A stretch of 64,000 nt of DNA, taken from positions 26,441 through 90,440 of the forward strand of contig JAFTWA010000014.1 in NCBI GenBank assembly GCA_017465565.1, given 5' to 3'. The stretch comes from Tyzzerella sp. GTDB taxonomy: Bacteria; Bacillota; Clostridia; Lachnospirales; Lachnospiraceae. Shown one piece after another: positions 26,265 through 35,303 of the stretch (its first letter is position 1; each line of letters begins with the position of its first letter). The notes below the pieces were generated by a model that searched no databases, was not told where the DNA came from, and saw nothing but the letters and a program-made list of their open reading frames with translations. The position numbers and the translations under genes are program-made.

Positions 26265-26311
26265 GATTTTTTGCACAGTGAATTCGGGCTTAATAACTGA
26301 ACTGTATCACC

Positions 26312-27274
26312 TCAAAAACGCTCTTCAAGCAGCTTTTCCAACTCTGCATAAGATTCCACTGCATTGATTTCATTGCGGAGCTTTGCAGAATTTGGCAGTC
26401 CCGTTGTATACCATGCCACATGCTTACGCATCTCGCGAATTCCCAGATAGTCTCCTTTATATTTCATCTGAAGGCTTGCGTGGCGCAGTATCATCTGCTT
26501 AATTTCTTCTTTGTCTGGTCTGGCTGGCATCACGCCTGTCTTCTCATATTCCAGCAGTTCTGAAAAAATCCATGGATTCCCCTGTGCGCCTCTTCCTATC
26601 ATCACACCGTCACATCCAGTTTCCTTCTGAATCGCAATTGCGCTTTCCCCGGAAACCACATCGCCATTTCCGATAACTGGTATGGAAACAGCTTCTTTTA
26701 CCTGGCGAATAATATCCCAGTCTGCTTTGCCAGAATAATACTGTTCTCTGGTTCTTCCATGCACTGCGACTGCTGCCGCTCCTGCATCCTCTATAATCTT
26801 TGCAATTTCCACCGCATTAATACTTCCATCATCAAATCCTTTTCGAATTTTTACGGTAACTGGTTTTTGAATTGCTTTTACAGTCTTACCTACAATCTCA
26901 TGCACCAGTCTCGGATTTTTCATAAGGGCAGAGCCCTCCCCATTCCGAACAATCTTTGGAACCGGACAACCCATGTTAATATCCAGAATCGCAAACGGAA
27001 GTTCCTCGATGCGCTTTGCAATCTCACTGATAATATCTGGCTCAGAGCCAAACAGCTGTAATGATACCGGTCTCTCTTCTGGATGAATCTCCAGCAGCGC
27101 CTTTGTATTTTTATTATTGTATTGAATCGCCTTTGCACTTACCATCTCCATACACAAAAGCCCTGCGCCCTGCTCTCTGCAGAGCAAGCGAAATGGCAGG
27201 TCTGTTACGCCTGCCATAGGTGCTAAAATATATGGATTTTCAAGTTCTACATTTCCAATCTTTAACTTCTTCAT
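26312..27274 (-). CDS. dusB: tRNA-dihydrouridine synthase (DusB type)
   Basis: 320-aa FMN enzyme reducing uridine to dihydrouridine in tRNA. Motifs: APMAGVTDLPFR at the FMN site, NMGCPVPKIVRNGEGSALMK with the catalytic Cys, VKIRKGFDDG, HGRTREQYYSGKADW and IPVIGNGDV. It starts 1 nt after the coaX stop, so it is in the same operon, at its distal end. Confidence 0.95.
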   Translation of the reverse strand: MKKLKIGNVELENPYILAPMAGVTDLPFRLLCREQGAGLLCMEMVSAKAIQYNNKNTKALLEIHPEERPVSLQLFGSEPDIISEIAKRIEELPFAILDINMGCPVPKIVRNGEGSALMKNPRLVHEIVGKTVKAIQKPVTVKIRKGFDDGSINAVEIAKIIEDAGAAAVAVHGRTREQYYSGKADWDIIRQVKEAVSIPVIGNGDVVSGESAIAIQKETGCDGVMIGRGAQGNPWIFSELLEYEKTGVMPARPDKEEIKQMILRHASLQMKYKGDYLGIREMRKHVAWYTTGLPNSAKLRNEINAVESYAELEKLLEERF

Positions 27275-27275
27275 C

Positions 27276-28049
27276 CTATTTTTCTACCTTTTTATGCTTT
27301 TCGTAAATCATACGAAGTCCATCCAATGTTAACATTGGGTCGTAAATATCAATCACATCTGTCTCATTTACAATGATGTTTCCAAGTCCGCCTGTGGCAA
27401 CGACTTTCGCATCTTCATAGCCAGACTCCTTCATCTTCTTTACAATATACTCAGTCTGACCGATATAGCCATACACAAGGCCTCCCTGCATACTTGATAC
27501 CGTTTCTTTCCCGATAATTCCATTCGGCTTACGAATCTCAATCTCAGGAAGCATAGCGGCTCCGCCCCAGAGTGCTCTGGCGGAAGTACGGATACCTGTT
27601 GATATCAAACCACCCTGGAAAGTCCCGTCCGCACTAACCACATCATATGTAGTAGCGGTTCCAAAATCGATTACAATCACTGGACCCCCATATTTTTCAT
27701 ATGCTGCAACCGCATCCACAATTCGGTCTGGACCGATTTCCTTTGGATGCTCTGTATTAATCTTAAGGCCCATGTCCAAAGTAGATGGCACATATGGTTT
27801 CACACCAAAATACTTAATAATCGCACTTCCTAATGAGTGCATAATGTCTGGCACAACAGATGAAACGATAACTGCATCCACCTTTTTTACATCAAAATCC
27901 CTATGCTGAAGCAAATCACAAAGCTGGATTCCATATTCATCAGAAGTACGCGGCTGCTTTGCCGTCATACGAAATGTCGCTTTACATTCTTCTCCATCAA
28001 ACAACCCAAGTGTAATATGTGTATTTCCAACGTCAACTACTAATAACAT
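27276..28049 (-). CDS. coaX: Type III pantothenate kinase
   Basis: 257-aa ASKHA-fold kinase for the first step of coenzyme A synthesis. [15 protein letters not shown] is the phosphate-binding start, [18 protein letters not shown] carries the catalytic Asp, and [12 protein letters not shown] follows. It abuts the stop codon of the 109-aa gene with no gap. Clustering with birA is common in Firmicutes. Confidence 0.95.
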   Translation of the reverse strand: MLLVVDVGNTHITLGLFDGEECKATFRMTAKQPRTSDEYGIQLCDLLQHRDFDVKKVDAVIVSSVVPDIMHSLGSAIIKYFGVKPYVPSTLDMGLKINTEHPKEIGPDRIVDAVAAYEKYGGPVIVIDFGTATTYDVVSADGTFQGGLISTGIRTSARALWGGAAMLPEIEIRKPNGIIGKETVSSMQGGLVYGYIGQTEYIVKKMKESGYEDAKVVATGGLGNIIVNETDVIDIYDPMLTLDGLRMIYEKHKKVEK

Positions 28050-28379
28050 CTAAACTTCCTCCCCTAAAAAGAATACTTTGTAATAAAGCTGCAAAGCTTC
28101 CAGAAGTTCTTCTTTTGTTCTTTGAAGTTCTTTGATTTTCAGATGGCTTCCGATTTCATCAAAGAAAAAATCATTCTCTTCCTGTGTTACTTCAAAGCAC
28201 AATTCTCCGTTTTCTTCAAAAACGAGCGTCAGAATGCCTCCCACGTCTTCCGTGTACATAACACACATAATTTTCAGTTCGTCTTTGACATTGTCTGGGA
28301 GCGCTTCAAAATCCGGATTCAAATAAAATCTTCTCTCATATGAGTTCGCACCACATAATACAATCTTTTCTTCGTACAT
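28050..28379 (-). CDS. Conserved hypothetical protein (DUF6145-like)
   Basis: 109-aa acidic soluble protein with no signal peptide or TM segment. The sequence alternates charged and beta-prone stretches (GGILTLVFEENGELCFEV) and ends with helices. It resembles small Lachnospiraceae proteins named DUF6145, a recollection not checked here. Genetically fixed between birA (8-bp gap) and coaX (no gap). Function unknown. Confidence 0.75.
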   Translation of the reverse strand: MYEEKIVLCGANSYERRFYLNPDFEALPDNVKDELKIMCVMYTEDVGGILTLVFEENGELCFEVTQEENDFFFDEIGSHLKIKELQRTKEELLEALQLYYKVFFLGEEV

Positions 28380-28387
28380 ACTTCCTC

Positions 28388-29143
28388 CTACACATATCCG
28401 TAAATTCCACGCACGGATACTTCTCCTGCAAACACAGCCTCCTGGCTGCCGTCCGCTTTTTGAACCAAGAGTTCACCCTCTTTATTAATCCCCAGTGCCC
28501 TGGCTGTATATTCATTTCCAGGCTCTAACACCTGAACCTCTCTATTACAGTTGACGAGCATCCGATTATACGCATCCTGTAAAAATGCTAAATCCTTCTT
28601 CTCTAGGAACCTCTCGTAATCTTCGTCAAACACTTCTAAAATCTCTGCGATAAGCTGCTCGCGATTCACTTCTTTTCCGCCTTCCAGACATAATGAAGTC
28701 GCTTTATCCTGTAACTCCTCCGGAAACGCTCTCATATTCGCGTTGATACCAACACCTATGACCACATGAGAAATCTCCTGTCCCTCAAGCTCCATCTCTG
28801 TCAGAATTCCACAGATTTTCTTTCCAGACAGGATCAAATCATTCGGCCATTTAATTTGAACATCCCCATAGCCTCGTTTTCGCAAAGCTTTTGCGATGCT
28901 GTACGCCATAACGAGCGTAAGCATCGGTGCCCTGGACGGCTCCATCTCTGGTCTGAGTAATAAAGACATATAAATATTCGTCCCAGCCGGCGATTCCCAT
29001 GTCCGTCCACGACGGCCCTTTCCTGCTGTCTGCTTATCCGCCACGACAACAGTTCCGTGCTGCGCGCCTTCTTTGGCCAGTTCTTTCACTCTTGTATTTG
29101 TCGAGTCTAACTTTTCATAGTATAAAATAATTCTATTCTCCAA
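28388..29143 (-). CDS. birA: Biotin-[acetyl-CoA carboxylase] ligase (monofunctional BirA)
   Basis: 251-aa biotin protein ligase that makes biotinyl-AMP and biotinylates carboxylase domains. [12 protein letters not shown] is the biotinyl-AMP loop and IKWPNDL the biotin-site motif; a C-terminal SH3-like domain follows. No N-terminal helix-turn-helix, so it should not be a repressor. No in-frame ATG is well placed. The TTG at 29143, with GGTGG six bases upstream, is my choice, so the gene overlaps the argF stop by 11 nt. A longer reading begins inside argF at 29221. Confidence 0.9.
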   Translation of the reverse strand: MENRIILYYEKLDSTNTRVKELAKEGAQHGTVVVADKQTAGKGRRGRTWESPAGTNIYMSLLLRPEMEPSRAPMLTLVMAYSIAKALRKRGYGDVQIKWPNDLILSGKKICGILTEMELEGQEISHVVIGVGINANMRAFPEELQDKATSLCLEGGKEVNREQLIAEILEVFDEDYERFLEKKDLAFLQDAYNRMLVNCNREVQVLEPGNEYTARALGINKEGELLVQKADGSQEAVFAGEVSVRGIYGYV

Positions 29144-30068
29144 GTGTCGCCACCATAACTGCTTTGATTGTGTGAAGACGGTTTTCTGCTTCATCGAATA
29201 CGATGTCTGCATATTTTTCAAACACGTCTTCTGTCACTTCATTTCCTTTTACTGCTGGCAGACAGTGCATAAAGATGGTTCCTTCTTTACCCGTCTTATC
29301 CATCAAAGCCTGATTAATCTGATATGGATGCAATAAAGCAATACGCTCTACCGTCTTATCCTCTTCACCCATTGAGCACCATACATCGGTGTACAATACA
29401 TCTGCGCCTGCTACTGCATCCACAGAATCTGTAATTGTCACAGTTGCTCCAGACTCTGCGCCGTATTCTTTACAGAGTTCCACCAAGCCTTCTTCTGGCC
29501 ATAACTGCTTTGGTGAAATAATCGCAACATTCACACCTACTTTGGCACAGCCAATCATAAGGCTGTTCGCCATATTGTTGCGCCCGTCACCTAGATATAC
29601 AAAATTGAGACCCTTTACATATCCAAAATGCTCTTTCATTGTCAATAAATCTGCGAGAATCTGTGTTGGATGATACTCATCTGTAAGGCCATTCCACACA
29701 GGAACACCACTGTACTGCGCAAGCTGTTCTACGTGTTCATGCTTAAATCCACGGAATTCAATTCCGTCAAACATACGGCCCAGTACACGTGCTGTATCTT
29801 TTACACTCTCCTTATATCCCAACTGAATATCATGTTGTGAAAGATAAGTTGGAATACCGCCCTCATCCTGTGCACCTACTGTAAATGCACAGCGTGTTCT
29901 TGTCGATGGCTTTTCGAAAATAAGTGCAATATTTTTGCCCTTTAATGAATTTCCTGTAATCCCCTGTTTCTTCTTTTCCTTCAAATCTGCCGCAAGATCA
30001 ACCAAATACATAATCTCCTCGGCAGTAAAGTCTTTCAATGTCAAAAAATGACGTCCCTTTAAGTTCAT
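29133..30068 (-). other. argF: argF portion with its own ribosome-binding site and ATG
   Basis: The ATG at 30068 opens [14 protein letters not shown], the normal start of clostridial ornithine carbamoyltransferases. AAAGGA ends 7 nt upstream, within codons for RKDYE of the patatin part. A free 311-aa enzyme of standard length is therefore expected even if read-through fusion also occurs. Confidence 0.7.
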
Positions 30069-31169
30069 CTCGTAATCCTTTCTGATGTCCATAAAAATAT
30101 GCACAAATCTTGGTAAATTTATTTTGTCTTTCCGTTCGTTGTACTTTTTATATACTTCCTGTTCCAGCCCACGAACCGTATAAATCTTATACTTTGGAAC
30201 ACGAAGTAACTTTGCGCCTGCCTCCAGCATGCTGAGATACAGCTCCATATCCGAATACCCACGCGATAATTTTAAAACAAACGCAATCTCTGCTTTTTCT
30301 ATTTCGCTTAAACCTTCTAGTATCTTTTCATAATACCACTCTTCCTGCGTTTGTTCAATATAATAAATTCGACCGATGAGCCCATAAATCATACGTTTTG
30401 CGTCATAATAACCCAATTTGAGATTCTGCCTGCTGCGCTTCTGATGAAACTCGATAATACTTCCAAGCTTGACCTTTGGCGCAATCTCATGAAGTTCAAC
30501 ATGGTCTTCCACCTTTACCCGCTGCACCCGTCCTGGTCCAAAGATACGAATCTGAATCAAATTCTCATAGCCGCGCTCCAGCAGGGAATTCAGCGGAAAA
30601 TTATTGATGATGCCGCCATCCACATATTTCTGCCCATGTAATCTCTCATTCTTAAATCCAATAAGATATGCACTTGCAAGCAGGAAATCTTCCAGCATAC
30701 CTTCCGGTATGTCATGAATACTAAGGTCCAGCTCCTGCATCTGGGAAAGTGAAAATGTCAACAGACACAATTCTATACCTGATTCGCGAATTTTCTTTTC
30801 ATCTACATGTTCATGAATCAGCTCCCTGAGTGGCGTAATGTCCACACCGCCATCTGAAAGATGTGAAAGAACTTCGCCGACAATCTCCCGAAGGCTGTGT
30901 TCCTTATTGAAAAAATCTTCCATCCATTCATCGTCCACATCCATGACACGCGAAAATGTAATCTCGTGCCAAATCTTTTCTGCTCTCTCCACATCTCCCA
31001 TGCAGATAAGGGCTCCATTTAGCGCGCCAACCGAGGTTCCCGCCACTGCATTAATCTTTACACCAGCCTCTGCAAGCGCTTTCCATGCTCCAATCTGATA
31101 GGCACCTCTGGCACCACCACCGTCTAAAACAAGTCCATACTCTTTTGTCAAATCAATTACTGGGCGCAT
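29133..31169 (-). CDS. argF: In-frame patatin-like phospholipase / ornithine carbamoyltransferase fusion
   Basis: One uninterrupted 678-codon frame. Residues 1-367 are a patatin-like lipase: [10 protein letters not shown] oxyanion motif (16-25), GTSVG with Ser46, DGG with Asp184. Residues 368-678 are a complete ornithine carbamoyltransferase: [10 protein letters not shown] and HPTQ for carbamoyl phosphate, [11 protein letters not shown], and MHCLPA, making citrulline in arginine synthesis. No stop codon separates them. ATG 31169 follows GGAGGTGG. AAAGGA lies 7 nt before ATG 30068, so argF could also be made separately. First gene of the operon with birA, the DUF6145-like gene, coaX and dusB. 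Confidence 0.85.
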   Translation of the reverse strand: MRPVIDLTKEYGLVLDGGGARGAYQIGAWKALAEAGVKINAVAGTSVGALNGALICMGDVERAEKIWHEITFSRVMDVDDEWMEDFFNKEHSLREIVGEVLSHLSDGGVDITPLRELIHEHVDEKKIRESGIELCLLTFSLSQMQELDLSIHDIPEGMLEDFLLASAYLIGFKNERLHGQKYVDGGIINNFPLNSLLERGYENLIQIRIFGPGRVQRVKVEDHVELHEIAPKVKLGSIIEFHQKRSRQNLKLGYYDAKRMIYGLIGRIYYIEQTQEEWYYEKILEGLSEIEKAEIAFVLKLSRGYSDMELYLSMLEAGAKLLRVPKYKIYTVRGLEQEVYKKYNERKDKINLPRFVHIFMDIRKDYEMNLKGRHFLTLKDFTAEEIMYLVDLAADLKEKKKQGITGNSLKGKNIALIFEKPSTRTRCAFTVGAQDEGGIPTYLSQHDIQLGYKESVKDTARVLGRMFDGIEFRGFKHEHVEQLAQYSGVPVWNGLTDEYHPTQILADLLTMKEHFGYVKGLNFVYLGDGRNNMANSLMIGCAKVGVNVAIISPKQLWPEEGLVELCKEYGAESGATVTITDSVDAVAGADVLYTDVWCSMGEEDKTVERIALLHPYQINQALMDKTGKEGTIFMHCLPAVKGNEVTEDVFEKYADIVFDEAENRLHTIKAVMVATLGE

Positions 31170-31212
31170 ATGCCACCTCCATTTATATAAAGATTGCTCT
31201 GATAGCACAATC

Positions 31213-31234
31213 GGGGTATGCTCTCGCATACCCC
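31213..31234 (-). terminator. Hairpin after the SPFH gene
   Basis: 9-bp stem GGGGTATGC / GCATACCCC, 4-nt loop, 14 bp past the SPFH stop. There is no T-run, so it may attenuate or protect RNA ends and not fully terminate. Confidence 0.45.
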
Positions 31235-31247
31235 TCATCATTATATC

Positions 31248-32180
31248 TTATTTCTCTTTTGCAACTTCTACCACTGATTTTGCAAGTCCTGCAATTCCCT
31301 GTAATTCTGATGGAATAATAATCTTTGTTGCCTGACCATCTGCCGCTTTTTCAAATGCTTCCAGACTCTTAATCTTAAGTACTGCTTCATCTGCTCCAGC
31401 TTCTTTCAGGAATCTGATACCATCTGCATTCGCTTTCTGTACCTTTAAGATAGCCTCAGCTTCACCTTCTGCTTCACGGATACGTTTTTCCTTTTCAGCC
31501 TCTGCACGAAGAATTGCTGATTGTTTTTCCGCCTCTGCTTCCAGAATCACAGATTCTTTATTACCTTCAGCAACAAGGATTGTGGATTTCTTTTCACCTT
31601 CTGCACGAAGAATCGCTTCACGACGTTCACGTTCTGCTTTCATCTGTTTTTCCATCGCATCCTGGATAGCTGCAGGTGGAATGATGTTCTTTAATTCTAC
31701 ACGGTTTACTTTGATTCCCCATGGGTCAGTTGCCACATCAAGAGATGCTCTCATCTTTGTATTGATTGTCTCTCTCGAAGTCAATGTCTGGTCTAATTCC
31801 AAATCACCGATGATGTTACGGAGTGTAGTAGCTGTCAGATTCTCAATCGCCATAATTGGATTCGCAACCCCGTAGCAGAATAACTTAGGGTCTGTAATCT
31901 GATAGAATACAACTGTATCAATTCTCATTGTAACATTATCTTTTGTAATTACTGGCTGTGGTGCAAAGTCTACAACCTGCTCTTTCAGGTCCACTCTTCT
32001 TGCAACTCTTTCAATGATTGGAATCTTGAAATGTAAACCTACGCCCCATGTAGCCTGGTAAGCACCAAGTCTCTCAACAACTAATGCCTGTGCCTGTTGT
32101 ACAATCTTGACACATGAAAGTAACAAACCAACAACAATCACTACTAAAATAATTCCTAAAATTGGTAAAACAAATCCCAT
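31248..32180 (-). CDS. SPFH/Band 7 (stomatin/QmcA-like) membrane protein
   Basis: 310 aa with one N-terminal TM helix (about 4-25), then an SPFH domain (ALVVERLGAYQATWGVGLHFKIP, DPKLFCYGVANP, NRVELKNIIPP). A long Ala/Glu coiled coil follows, with repeats of ILxAEgEK between about 190 and 260. Such proteins form membrane rings or rafts. It is paired with the NfeD-like gene upstream (stop and start 2 nt apart), the classic partnership. Confidence 0.92.
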   Translation of the reverse strand: MGFVLPILGIILVVIVVGLLLSCVKIVQQAQALVVERLGAYQATWGVGLHFKIPIIERVARRVDLKEQVVDFAPQPVITKDNVTMRIDTVVFYQITDPKLFCYGVANPIMAIENLTATTLRNIIGDLELDQTLTSRETINTKMRASLDVATDPWGIKVNRVELKNIIPPAAIQDAMEKQMKAERERREAILRAEGEKKSTILVAEGNKESVILEAEAEKQSAILRAEAEKEKRIREAEGEAEAILKVQKANADGIRFLKEAGADEAVLKIKSLEAFEKAADGQATKIIIPSELQGIAGLAKSVVEVAKEK

Positions 32181-32182
32181 AC

Positions 32183-32617
32183 CTATACCTCCTCTTTCTT
32201 TACAATTAATTTTACGCCTTGTATTCCTTCGATTACAACAATTTCGCCCGCTTCTATAGTCTCCTCTGGCTCATCTGTCTTTGCCGACCATTCCATACCA
32301 TTCACTTCTGCACGGCCAACTCCGCGAAGCGTGTCAATCTTTTCTAATACAATTGCCTTTTGTCCTATCAGACTTTCCGCATTCGTACGCTGACGTTCTT
32401 TATTAAAGAATTTAACCGCAATTGGTCTCGTCAAAACTAGTAATAAAATGGAAGCCAACAGGAAAACAATAACCTGCACTGGTAAGTCGAATCCAACAAA
32501 CGCTAGAACAAATGCAAGCGCAGCACCGCCGGCAAACCATATCGTTGTTAAGCCCATTGTGAAAATCTCAATAATCAGAAGAACCACAAATAGAATTAAC
32601 CAAAATATTGTTCCCAT
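32183..32617 (-). CDS. NfeD-like membrane protein
   Basis: 144-aa short NfeD protein: three or four TM helices (residues 1-70), then a soluble OB-fold domain (LIGQKAIVLEKIDTLRGVGR, VNGMEWSAKTDE). It works with SPFH/stomatin partners in membrane organisation. Promoter and a WalR-box-like pair of TGTAAC sites lie upstream. Confidence 0.9.
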   Translation of the reverse strand: MGTIFWLILFVVLLIIEIFTMGLTTIWFAGGAALAFVLAFVGFDLPVQVIVFLLASILLLVLTRPIAVKFFNKERQRTNAESLIGQKAIVLEKIDTLRGVGRAEVNGMEWSAKTDEPEETIEAGEIVVIEGIQGVKLIVKKEEV

Positions 32618-32653
32618 AATCTCGCCTCTCTTTCAGACTCTATTAATAATCTT

Positions 32654-32682
32654 ATTTTACTATATTCATTTATAGAATTCAA
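32654..32682 (-). promoter_or_regulatory. Promoter of nfeD-SPFH
   Basis: Minus strand: -35 TTGAAT (32677-32682), 17-bp spacer, -10 TAAAAT (32654-32659). Confidence 0.55.
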
Positions 32683-32692
32683 TAAACTGTGA

Positions 32693-32709
32693 GTTACAAT
32701 ATTGTTACA
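32693..32709 (-). promoter_or_regulatory. WalR-box-like site upstream of nfeD
   Basis: Minus strand TGTAAC-AATAT-TGTAAC, an exact match to the WalR/YycF consensus TGTWAH-N5-TGTWAH. It ends 10 bp from the -35 of the nfeD promoter. It also lies just past the sleB terminator, so the target is nfeD. Confidence 0.5.
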
Positions 32710-32739
32710 AAGAGGGACACTTTCTTATCAAACAAAAAA

Positions 32740-32758
32740 AGAGCAGATTGTCTGCTCT
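32740..32758 (-). terminator. Terminator of sleB-like gene
   Basis: 8-bp stem AGAGCAGA / TCTGCTCT with a 3-nt loop, then seven T on the minus strand, 18 bp past the stop. Confidence 0.85.
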
Positions 32759-32776
32759 TTTATAACTCCCCATGTG

Positions 32777-33583
32777 CTAGCTGAAGTAGTGGTCGCCTAA
32801 TTTAAATTTTCCACTATGCATATTAAAGAATAATGCATTTCCAATTGGGTTCGCACCGTTCATAGAATCGATTGCTGCATCATAGCATGAAGCCGGGATA
32901 TTTCCTGATGCTAACACACGTGCCAGCTTCCCAGTCATTGCTGGTGTGAATTGTCCACGTTGGTAAATAACACCTTCCAACGTATTAGGGAAACGTCCGC
33001 TTTCGATACGGTTCATAATAACTGCACCTACTGCAACTTTTCCTTCGTACGACTGATTTCCAGCTTCGCAATAAATAATTGCTGCCATTAACTTAATTTC
33101 TTCTTGTTTTCTCTTTTCAGCTTCAATTTCTTCTAAAGTCTGTGCATCTCTTGTTGTTTCTGCACATGTTACTGCTGCTCTTTCAACAGCTGCGCTTCCA
33201 AATAAAAGCGATTCTGTTCTTACATATCCCACAACTGAGCCAGAAGAAATCTTTGACCATTCTTCGCCTTCTTCTACAGTCACAATTGTGTTACTGTACA
33301 TTTTTCCGATTACAGTACCGTTTGCTTCTGCATATACATCCAGTTCACTGTCTGTATTTGCTAACGCCTTCCCGTACCATTCTTGTGTATCTACTGCGAC
33401 ACTTGCCATTGCTGAAATTTCATTCCATGTATCAGCAAGTGGTGCCATCTCCATTTCATAGTTTGTGTTCATTGCCTGAGCTTCAGATTGTGGATCCGCA
33501 GCAAATACTTCGAATTCTGCTGTAAAAACCATGCAGCCAGCAAGTACAAGACTTACAATCCCTTTCTTTTTCTCAAAAAACAT
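32777..33583 (-). CDS. Secreted cell-wall hydrolase, SH3 plus SleB domain
   Basis: 268 aa. Signal peptide at residues 1-29 (ending FEVFAADP). A bacterial SH3 region lies at about 70-125 (ANGTVIGKMYSNTIVTVEEGEEW), and a C-terminal Hydrolase_2/SleB domain with MAAIIYCEAGNQSYEGKVAV, whose Glu is the expected catalytic acid, then AVIMNRI and YQRGQFTP. It cleaves peptidoglycan; in spore formers the family acts in cortex lysis, but many vegetative versions exist. The promoter region has a WalR-box-like site. Confidence 0.9.
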   Translation of the reverse strand: MFFEKKKGIVSLVLAGCMVFTAEFEVFAADPQSEAQAMNTNYEMEMAPLADTWNEISAMASVAVDTQEWYGKALANTDSELDVYAEANGTVIGKMYSNTIVTVEEGEEWSKISSGSVVGYVRTESLLFGSAAVERAAVTCAETTRDAQTLEEIEAEKRKQEEIKLMAAIIYCEAGNQSYEGKVAVGAVIMNRIESGRFPNTLEGVIYQRGQFTPAMTGKLARVLASGNIPASCYDAAIDSMNGANPIGNALFFNMHSGKFKLGDHYFS

Positions 33584-33656
33584 AAATACCTCCTAATTGA
33601 TGTAACAATTTTCTTTTACAATATTATATCCATTTAAATCATTTTTATTACAAATT

Positions 33657-33673
33657 GTTACATAATTGTTACA
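33657..33673 (-). promoter_or_regulatory. WalR-box-like site upstream of the sleB-like gene
   Basis: Minus strand TGTAAC-AATTA-TGTAAC. The -10 TATAAT (33623-33628) has only GTAATA at the -35 position (33646-33651), 5 bp from this site. That suggests an activator-dependent promoter. Confidence 0.55.
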
Positions 33674-33766
33674 TTCTTTTCGCAACAGTTGGTACTCTAA
33701 CATGTTTTTTTAATAGCGTCAACCCTTTTTTGTGATTTTTGTGTAATATCACTATATTTAAAACAT

Positions 33767-33794
33767 AAAAAGTGCCCATTTCTGGACACTTTTT
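33767..33794 (-). terminator. Terminator of the RNA methyltransferase gene
   Basis: 11-bp stem AAAAAGTGTCC / GGGCACTTTTT, 6-nt loop, with T-runs on both strands, 8 bp beyond the stop at 33803. Confidence 0.85.
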
Positions 33795-33802
33795 GGATAT
33801 TT

Positions 33803-34588
33803 TTACCAATTATTTTTTCTTCTTTGACGCGCGACCTCAAACATCAGAATCGAAGCCGCTATCGCAGCATTCAGGGATTCCACCTCTCCCTGCATCGGAA
33901 TTTGCACCCAAATATCAGCCTTTTTTGAGACTTCATCGCGAAGTCCATTTCCTTCATTTCCTATTAAAATGGCAGTTCCTGGCTGGTAATTTTCCTTGTC
34001 ATAAGAGTTCTTTCCTTCCAGGTGTGCTGCGTAAGATTTGATTCCCTTCTTATTAAATATATCCAATAATTCCAGAAGGTCTTCTACATACAAAACCGGC
34101 ATCCTATAGATAGAACCCATAGTCGAGCGAATCGTCTTCGGATTGTAAATATCTACACTCTCTTTACTCAGGAAAACAGCGTCTACCCCTGCCCCTTCAG
34201 CAGTCCTTACAATGGTTCCCAGATTACCCGGATCCTGTAAATTATCCAGCACCATGAAATGCGGATTCTCCACTTTTAAAAGCTCGTCTAACTCGTATTT
34301 TTTCTGCTTCACTACACACAGAACACCCTGTGGAGTTTTGGTGTCAGAAACATGTTGAAATACGCTGTCAGATAAGATTTCCATTGGAAATTCACCCCAA
34401 TTTAAATCCTGTTTCTTCTTATTATATAGTGATTCAGAAACATACACTTTTTCGACACGTTCCTTCGGCACTTCGACAAACATGCGAAGCCCTTCTACAA
34501 TAAATACCTTTTCCTCATTCCGCACCTTACTTTTCTTCTGTAGCTGAAGAAGTCTTTTCACCTGCGGATTACTTGTACTTGAAATCAT
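33803..34588 (-). CDS. TrmH/SpoU-family RNA 2'-O-methyltransferase
   Basis: 261-aa SPOUT methyltransferase. The N-terminal RNA-binding substrate domain (KKSKVRNEEKVFIVEGLRMF) precedes the knot: LDNLQDPGNLGTIVRTAEG (motif 1), LIGNEGNGL (motif 2), and IPMQGEVESLNAAIAASI (motif 3). SAM-dependent modification of rRNA or tRNA ribose is expected; the exact nucleotide is unknown. It lies 25 bp after the response-regulator gene. Confidence 0.92.
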   Translation of the reverse strand: MISSTSNPQVKRLLQLQKKSKVRNEEKVFIVEGLRMFVEVPKERVEKVYVSESLYNKKKQDLNWGEFPMEILSDSVFQHVSDTKTPQGVLCVVKQKKYELDELLKVENPHFMVLDNLQDPGNLGTIVRTAEGAGVDAVFLSKESVDIYNPKTIRSTMGSIYRMPVLYVEDLLELLDIFNKKGIKSYAAHLEGKNSYDKENYQPGTAILIGNEGNGLRDEVSKKADIWVQIPMQGEVESLNAAIAASILMFEVARQRRKNNW

Positions 34589-34613
34589 TTCCCATTCCTC
34601 TTTGCCTTGATGA

Positions 34614-35303
34614 CTATACTTTGAATCTGTATCCCACGCCCCAGATTGTCTCTATATACTGTGGCTTCGACGTATCAAATTCAATTTTCTCACGAATCTT
34701 CTTAATATGCACAGTAACGGTCGCAATATCTCCAATCGATTCCATATCCCAGATTTCACTAAAAAGTTCATCCTTCGTATATACGTGGTTTGGATGAGCA
34801 GCCAGAAATGTCAGCAAATCAAATTCCTTTGTTGTAAATGCTTTTTCCTCTCCGTTTACCCAAACACGGCGTGCAGTTGTGTCAATCTTGATTCCACGAA
34901 TCTCAATCACCTTATTTTCTTCCACTGCACTTCCCACAAGTCTCTCATAACGGGCCAAATGCGCCTTCACTCTTGCCACCAATTCACTTGGACTGAAAGG
35001 CTTTGTCATATAATCATCTGCACCCAAACCAAGACCTCTAATCTTGTCAATATCATCCTTCTTTGCTGAAACCATGATAATCGGTGTATTTTTCTCTGCT
35101 CTCACCATACGGCAGATTTCAAATCCATCCACATTTGGAAGCATCAGGTCTAAAATAATCAAATCGTAGTCCTCTGTTAAAGACTTCTTAAGACCCGTCT
35201 GCCCGTCATTTGCAACTTCCACTTCAAAGCCACTCAGTTCCAAATAATCCTTCTCCAAATCAGCAATTGCGCTTTCATCTTCCACAATTAAAATCTTACT
35301 CAT
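34614..35303 (-). CDS. OmpR-family response regulator
   Basis: 229 aa. Receiver domain with the phospho-acceptor Asp52 in LIILDLMLP and Lys in DDYMTKPFSPSELVAR. A C-terminal winged helix contains TKEFDLLTFLAAHPNHVYTKDEL and VTVHIKKIREKI. The gene overlaps the start of its sensor kinase gene stop by 8 nt. Its DNA targets are unknown; the WalR-like sites near sleB and nfeD make those genes candidates. Confidence 0.95.
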   Translation of the reverse strand: MSKILIVEDESAIADLEKDYLELSGFEVEVANDGQTGLKKSLTEDYDLIILDLMLPNVDGFEICRMVRAEKNTPIIMVSAKKDDIDKIRGLGLGADDYMTKPFSPSELVARVKAHLARYERLVGSAVEENKVIEIRGIKIDTTARRVWVNGEEKAFTTKEFDLLTFLAAHPNHVYTKDELFSEIWDMESIGDIATVTVHIKKIREKIEFDTSKPQYIETIWGVGYRFKV

